Assembly (NCBI GenBank): GCA_964541725.1
Contig: CAZIQG010000047.1
Span: 1-8,816 of the forward strand
Length of the DNA stretch: 8,816 bases
Source: JAGOUY01 sp964541725
GTDB lineage: Bacteria; Patescibacteriota; Patescibacteriia; 2-12-FULL-60-25
Direction of reading: 5' to 3'
Both the position numbers and the translations under genes were made by a program. The notes under the pieces were generated by a model that saw only the letters and a program-made list of their open reading frames with translations, made no database searches and had not been told where the DNA came from. Each line of letters opens with the position of its first letter. Position 1 is the stretch's first letter. Positions 5,610-8,816 of the stretch are shown piece by piece.

Positions 5610-6446
5610 ATGCATGAATCACCAGAAGGATTGAAGGTAGGATATGTACGGCACGGAAAAGCGGGCTATAGATCGTATGCAGAAATTACTGGTTCAGAGA
5701 ATCCAACCAAGCCGTTTGAGGCAGAGCAGCAGATTACGCCTGACTTGACGTCGGAAGGTCGTGAAGCTGCTTTTAAGGAAGCAGAAGCCTATTTTGATCA
5801 GCTTGATCCGGTTCAGCATACGATTTTCTTTGCCTCAAGTAATGAAGCTCGCGCGATTGAGACGGCGGATGTCTATCGCCAGGTGGCTCATACGCGCGGG
5901 TTTGCCGTTGTGCAGCATGATAAAACGCACAGTTCTTATGCCAAAGAATTGGCGGGCGGGGAGATTCGCGTCCTTGAGACCTTATCGATCAATTCGAAGA
6001 ACTTGGTCTTGGACTACATGTTTAACCCAAAGGCTGGTCGAGCTACGATCAACTGGGGGGCTGTTGATCCAGAAACACGGGCTCTATTTGAACGGGGGGC
6101 AGCGATTGTGGAGGCGGATCCACAAGGAACATTTGGGGCGAATTTTTTGAAGCATAGTGAAGCGGTGAAGGCCGTCGTGCCTGAAGCGGTTAGCGCTCGC
6201 GAACTGTATGAAAAGCGCTTTCGTAGTTTACTTAAATTAGTCCGCTGGGCGGAAAAGAAGGTGAAACAGGTGGTGGGTGAGGGAAAGGATGTGAAAGTAT
6301 TAGCGTTTGGGCATGAGAATGCGTTTGTCTATGCCTTAAAGGAGGTGTTTGAAGAGGAGGGATTGAATAATTGTGAAGCGATCGAGTTTGCGGTGCAAGA
6401 TGGGGCGGTGACAGCGAAGTATCGTGGAAAGGAGCGGACGCTATAA
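5610..6446 (+). CDS. histidine phosphatase (RHG / phosphoglycerate mutase-like) family protein
   Basis: This encodes a 278-residue protein of the histidine phosphatase superfamily, whose members transfer phosphate through a catalytic histidine. The RHG motif is VRHGKAG (13-19), with H15 as the predicted nucleophile and R14 binding phosphate. SSNEARAIETA (76-86) supplies the second arginine (R81), and FGHENA (233-238) supplies the second catalytic histidine H235. The spacing suits the family, though an insertion of about 100 residues (roughly 100-200) makes it larger than SixA-type phosphatases. The substrate is unknown: sugar phosphates, nucleotides and phosphohistidine proteins are all known in the superfamily. 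It follows the swivel-domain gene by 11 bases. The start TATTTTATG resembles the HU start. A second in-frame-incompatible ATG at 5614 is ignored. The stop codon overlaps the terminator stem. Confidence 0.88.
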   Translation: MHESPEGLKVGYVRHGKAGYRSYAEITGSENPTKPFEAEQQITPDLTSEGREAAFKEAEAYFDQLDPVQHTIFFASSNEARAIETADVYRQVAHTRGFAVVQHDKTHSSYAKELAGGEIRVLETLSINSKNLVLDYMFNPKAGRATINWGAVDPETRALFERGAAIVEADPQGTFGANFLKHSEAVKAVVPEAVSARELYEKRFRSLLKLVRWAEKKVKQVVGEGKDVKVLAFGHENAFVYALKEVFEEEGLNNCEAIEFAVQDGAVTAKYRGKERTL

Positions 6447-6486
6447 GCAAATACACCCTGATGATATATCAGGGTGTATTTGCTTA
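6444..6486. terminator. bidirectional hairpin terminator
   Basis: AAGCAAATACACCCTGAT (6445-6462) and its exact reverse complement (6468-6485) flank a 5-base loop. The outer T6444-A6486 pair makes 19 perfect pairs. The stem begins inside the phosphatase stop codon and ends 10 bases from the bL28 stop on the other strand. Arms that are A-rich on the left and T-rich on the right suit termination in both directions, and on the plus strand a T-rich stretch follows. Confidence 0.85.
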
Positions 6487-6496
6487 AGATCTTTTC

Positions 6497-6703
6497 TTAT
6501 TTTGCGTGGTCGTGTCCCGCGTGCATTTCTGCGGCGAGTTTCTTAAGCGTGCGGAGCGTGCGAGTTGCCACGCGGATGCGCTGGCCGTTGATTTTGATGG
6601 TCTGCAAATTCACCCCTTGGCGGCGGCGGGTGGCGATGTTCGAGTGGCTACGGGAGTTGCCGTATTTTGCGGATTTTCCGCTGAGTTGACAGATGCGGGA
6701 CAT
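6497..6703 (-). CDS. rpmB: 50S ribosomal protein bL28
   Basis: This encodes a 68-residue basic protein of the large ribosomal subunit. The N-terminus MSRICQLSGK (1-10), followed by GNSRSHS (15-21), ATRRR (24-28) and VNLQ (31-34), is the bL28 signature. IKINGQRIRVATRTLRTLKK (36-55) is the C-terminal strand-helix. Length is normal. The frame stays open upstream to 6832, but the conserved start MSRxCQ and the lack of ribosomal sequence before it fix the ATG at 6703. The last residues, MHAGHDHAK, form a short histidine-rich tail that is not part of the core family. There is no Shine-Dalgarno. It is transcribed alone from a promoter divergent from the M50 gene and ends at the shared terminator. 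Confidence 0.95.
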   Translation of the reverse strand: MSRICQLSGKSAKYGNSRSHSNIATRRRQGVNLQTIKINGQRIRVATRTLRTLKKLAAEMHAGHDHAK

Positions 6704-6709
6704 AGAAAA

Positions 6710-6757
6710 GTATCGAGTAGTTAGTATCGGGTATCGAGTATATGGGTCTCGAATACC
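6710..6757. repeat. GTATCGAGTA repeat cluster and hairpin in the bL28 leader
   Basis: The 10-mer GTATCGAGTA occurs at 6710-6719 and 6731-6740, 21 bases apart, with a variant GTATCGG at 6724-6730 between them. An inverted degenerate copy follows, so GGTATCGAG (6730-6738) pairs with CTCGAATACC (6748-6757): nine pairs, one bulged A and a 9-base loop. The cluster lies between the predicted bL28 promoter and its start codon. It could be an RNA control element or a small dispersed repeat. Confidence 0.5.
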
Positions 6758-6770
6758 TGAGAATGGGCTA

Positions 6771-6799
6771 AGGATAGAGCAAGATGCGGTTTTTGGCAA
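6771..6799 (-). promoter_or_regulatory. candidate rpmB promoter
   Basis: On the minus strand TTGCCA (6799-6794) and TATCCT (6776-6771) are 17 bases apart, with five and four consensus matches. Transcription would start near 6764 and leave about 60 bases of leader containing the GTATCGAGTA cluster. Confidence 0.5.
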
Positions 6800-6804
6800 G
6801 GGTG

Positions 6805-6833
6805 TGGACGATCTTGCGAGAACTCGCCACAAT
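6805..6833 (+). promoter_or_regulatory. candidate promoter of the M50 / membrane protein operon
   Basis: TGGACG (6805-6810) and CACAAT (6828-6833) are 17 bases apart, each with four of six consensus matches. The -10 ends only 6 bases before the ATG at 6840, predicting a leaderless transcript. Its -35 lies 5 bases from that of the divergent rpmB promoter. Confidence 0.4.
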
Positions 6834-6839
6834 ACGTAT

Positions 6840-7481
6840 ATGAACCTCCTTTCTTTGTTATTTCGTGAACCGTGGGTGTTTGTGGCGTTTGTGACGGTGT
6901 TCGTTATCTCTTTATCGGTGCATGAGGCTGCGCATGCCTTAGCAGGCTTTTGGCTCGGTGATCAGACGGCGAAGCGTGAAGGTCGGTTAACGCTTAATCC
7001 TGCTTCGCATATTGATCCGTTGGGGTTTATTTCTCTTTTACTATTAGGCTTTGGATGGGGGAGGCCGGTGCCGTTTAATCCGTATCAGCTGAAGTTTGGA
7101 CGATTAGGTCCGGTTTTAGTTGCGGCGGCCGGGCCCGTCTCCAATGTTTTGTTGGCGTTGGTCTTTATTGTGCTTGTACGTACGGTGGGCGCCTCACTTG
7201 GACCAAACAATTTGTTCACGATTTTTGCGACCGTGGGAGCGTTGCTGAATTTTTCTCTGGCGCTCTTCAATCTCATCCCTGTTCCGCCGTTGGACGGATC
7301 GAAGGCATTGTTGGCTGTGTTGGATGAGTATCGTTTCTCCAATGTTCATCGGTGGATTATGTTGCAAGGACCTAACTTGTTATTGATCGTGGTTCTTATG
7401 GATATGTTGTTACCCGTTGGACCATTGGGTTGGATTTCACGAACCTCTTCGTGGCTTGTACAACAATTTCTCTTCCTATGA
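6840..7481 (+). CDS. site-2 protease family protein (M50 metallopeptidase)
   Basis: This encodes a 213-residue integral-membrane zinc protease of family M50, of the minimal type without a PDZ domain. The zinc-binding motif HEAAH (28-32: H28, E29, H32) lies in the first hydrophobic helix. LTLNPASHIDPLG (50-62) and NLIPVPPLDG (144-153) are the other two family signatures, with D152 the predicted third zinc ligand. All catalytic residues are intact. About five to six membrane segments are visible. The family cuts substrates within the membrane, often to release regulators, but no substrate is evident here. The ATG at 6840 is chosen because the upstream in-frame extension (from 6693) is repeat and promoter DNA. 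The stop codon overlaps the next start in ATGA. Confidence 0.93.
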   Translation: MNLLSLLFREPWVFVAFVTVFVISLSVHEAAHALAGFWLGDQTAKREGRLTLNPASHIDPLGFISLLLLGFGWGRPVPFNPYQLKFGRLGPVLVAAAGPVSNVLLALVFIVLVRTVGASLGPNNLFTIFATVGALLNFSLALFNLIPVPPLDGSKALLAVLDEYRFSNVHRWIMLQGPNLLLIVVLMDMLLPVGPLGWISRTSSWLVQQFLFL

Positions 7482-8816
7482 TTTGGGCGTCTTTTGAGTT
7501 GTTTTCTGAGCGTCGGTTTGGAGGCTGGCGTGCGTTTTTGACGCGTCTTGTATTGATATCTTGGGTGGTTGGATTTGTTTCGGAGTTGGTGGAGGCGCGT
7601 TCATCTCTGGTTTCATTTGATGTGATGACCGTGCTGTTGGTGTGGCCCGGAACGGTTTTTTTGCTCACAGCTCTTTTAGCCTGGGTATGTGTCCGTTTGT
7701 GGGGTGTATCGTTCGTCTCTGCATTGGGGGGACTCGCTTCCTATCTTCCTGTGCTATTTTTTATTCCCGTTTTTACTTTCTTGTTGCAAGGAGCGGGTTT
7801 TTCTCATGAAATTGGTTTTGCGAATGGTTGGCAGGTATTAACCGCGTTGCTGACAGGCGGGGTATTGCCGTTCTTTACGCTCCCGCCCGCCTTTGTCCTG
7901 ACGTGGATCCTGTTTTTAGGCTGGCTAGCGTGGTCGTGGTGGCGCACCGCTTCTCCGCGAGCTCCTTGGCAATTGGTGCAGGGACTAGTCGTTGGATATC
8001 TAGGATTCCCTCTGCTTTTCTTGCTGCCCTCGTTTATTGGATGGAATGTCATTGTGGGGGACGTCCCCATTTGGTCGGGATTAGACACGATTGTGGGTCA
8101 GGGATTTATTGCGGCGCAGATTGATGGATTCGCCTGGCGAGCGGTGTATGAGCGTTTTCCGCTTGCGATTGGAGGGGAGGCGCATGTGAGTCGAACATGG
8201 TTATTTGCTGTGTTTACGTGGTTGGTATCGTTGATGATCGTCTTTTACCAGTTGACTCGAACGTGGCGTTGGTCTGCAAAACAGTTTGTATCGTTTGTTG
8301 GGCGTCAGCGAGTGATGATGGGGTTTGGAGTGGTTACCCTAGGGATGTTGAGTGCCTTTTTGTTTAAAGAAGGGCATGCGTTTACCTGGACACATCTATT
8401 GGCGTTTCTCGTACTAGCGATCGTGACAGCGTTATTTGTCTTGGTTCAGGCGGCTAAAACGGAACTGCTCGAGGCGACGCATGGGTCTTTGGCAGCTGAT
8501 CGACCATTGGCGGCTGGTTTGGTTCGGGCAGCGGATTTGACGGAAGCTTCTTGGATATGGTCTGTAACAGCGGCTGCTGGGGCGTTGATGTTAGGAATCG
8601 CTCCTTTTCTTGCGTTTATCTTTGCCTATATCACCTATCGACAAGCCTTGTCTGCACGTCACTCGTGGGAGTTTTTGAGCTGGACGACGTTACCGTTTGC
8701 AGGCTATTTCTTGGCTGGATGGATGACGGTGGCGGAGCGGAGCAGTTTTGGGGCTTTGGCTCCTGCGTTAGCGTCTTTGGTGTTTTTAGCTGTATTTGCC
8801 TGGAATTGGCGCAAAT
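7478..8816 (+). CDS. large polytopic membrane protein, UbiA-like C-terminal half (partial)
   Basis: The frame is open from the ATG at 7478 to the window edge (446 codons, no stop), so it is 3'-truncated. It overlaps the M50 stop by 4 bases (ATGA), implying coupled translation. Residues 1-265 hold about six hydrophobic segments; WGVSFVSALGGLASYLPVLF (75-94) is faintly Yip1-like, a weak guess. From about 278 the layout resembles UbiA prenyltransferases: two helices (280-296, 306-325), a polar loop, then DRPLAAGLVRAADLTE (341-356), which matches the RPlpsGxis segment that follows the catalytic motif, two more helices, then AYITYRQAL (383-391) at the position of the YSLPLKR-like segment. The expected NDxxDxxxD is absent: the loop reads KTELLEATHGSLAA (327-340). 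If it is a UbiA relative, it is probably not an ordinary prenyltransferase. The membrane protein call is sure; the family is tentative. Confidence 0.8.
   Translation, partial: MIWASFELFSERRFGGWRAFLTRLVLISWVVGFVSELVEARSSLVSFDVMTVLLVWPGTVFLLTALLAWVCVRLWGVSFVSALGGLASYLPVLFFIPVFTFLLQGAGFSHEIGFANGWQVLTALLTGGVLPFFTLPPAFVLTWILFLGWLAWSWWRTASPRAPWQLVQGLVVGYLGFPLLFLLPSFIGWNVIVGDVPIWSGLDTIVGQGFIAAQIDGFAWRAVYERFPLAIGGEAHVSRTWLFAVFTWLVSLMIVFYQLTRTWRWSAKQFVSFVGRQRVMMGFGVVTLGMLSAFLFKEGHAFTWTHLLAFLVLAIVTALFVLVQAAKTELLEATHGSLAADRPLAAGLVRAADLTEASWIWSVTAAAGALMLGIAPFLAFIFAYITYRQALSARHSWEFLSWTTLPFAGYFLAGWMTVAERSSFGALAPALASLVFLAVFAWNWRK

Noticed and set aside
6710..6757. CRISPR-like repeats
   Set aside because: Units are only about 10 bases, spacers are shorter than in any CRISPR array, and no cas gene is present.
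6693..6839. Upstream extension of the M50 protease to an ATG at 6693
   Set aside because: The added residues come from the repeat cluster and divergent promoter, and the family begins near the hydrophobic helix at MNLLSLLF.

Overview
The window looks like ordinary chromosomal DNA from a bacterium of the Candidate Phyla Radiation (Patescibacteria). That placement is from recalled family resemblance, not a search. The pointers are an HU protein with a GLGKL turn where most bacteria have GFG, small coiled-coil proteins of a type common in these genomes, a minimal site-2 protease, a standalone PEP-utilizing swivel-domain protein, tightly packed genes and almost no Shine-Dalgarno sites. TGA ends several genes, so the code is standard and the Gracilibacteria/Absconditabacteria recoding does not apply. 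No phage, insertion sequence, CRISPR array or defence locus is visible.

Layout. A tRNA-Pro(GGG) on the minus strand opens the window, followed by about 200 bases with two hairpins and a regulatory element. Next come a coiled-coil protein (280-654) and an MFS transporter (718-1896), the only gene with a strong ribosome binding site, closed by a terminator. A long untranslated stretch precedes the HU gene (2219-2497) and its hairpin terminator. Then follow a small membrane protein (2567-3019) and a LOG-family nucleotide hydrolase (3058-3867), which converges on a second coiled-coil protein on the minus strand (3876-4283). A PEP-utilizing swivel protein (4510-5598) and a histidine phosphatase (5610-6446) form a tight pair. 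They end at a strong bidirectional terminator shared with ribosomal protein bL28 (6497-6703, minus). Divergent from bL28, an M50 protease (6840-7481) overlaps by 4 bases a large polytopic membrane protein that runs off the right end (7478-8816).

How it fits together. Most genes are housekeeping and unrelated to one another. The most notable signal is that the two coiled-coil genes, on opposite strands 3.6 kb apart, share a bipartite upstream element. Its 12-base and 17-base blocks are identical, while the 7-base spacer has no identical position, and it sits 36-38 bases before each start. That suggests a common regulator for this family. Two other points deserve attention. The phosphohistidine-type swivel protein is paired with an RHG phosphatase. 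The final membrane protein has a UbiA-like half in which the metal-binding aspartates are not visible.
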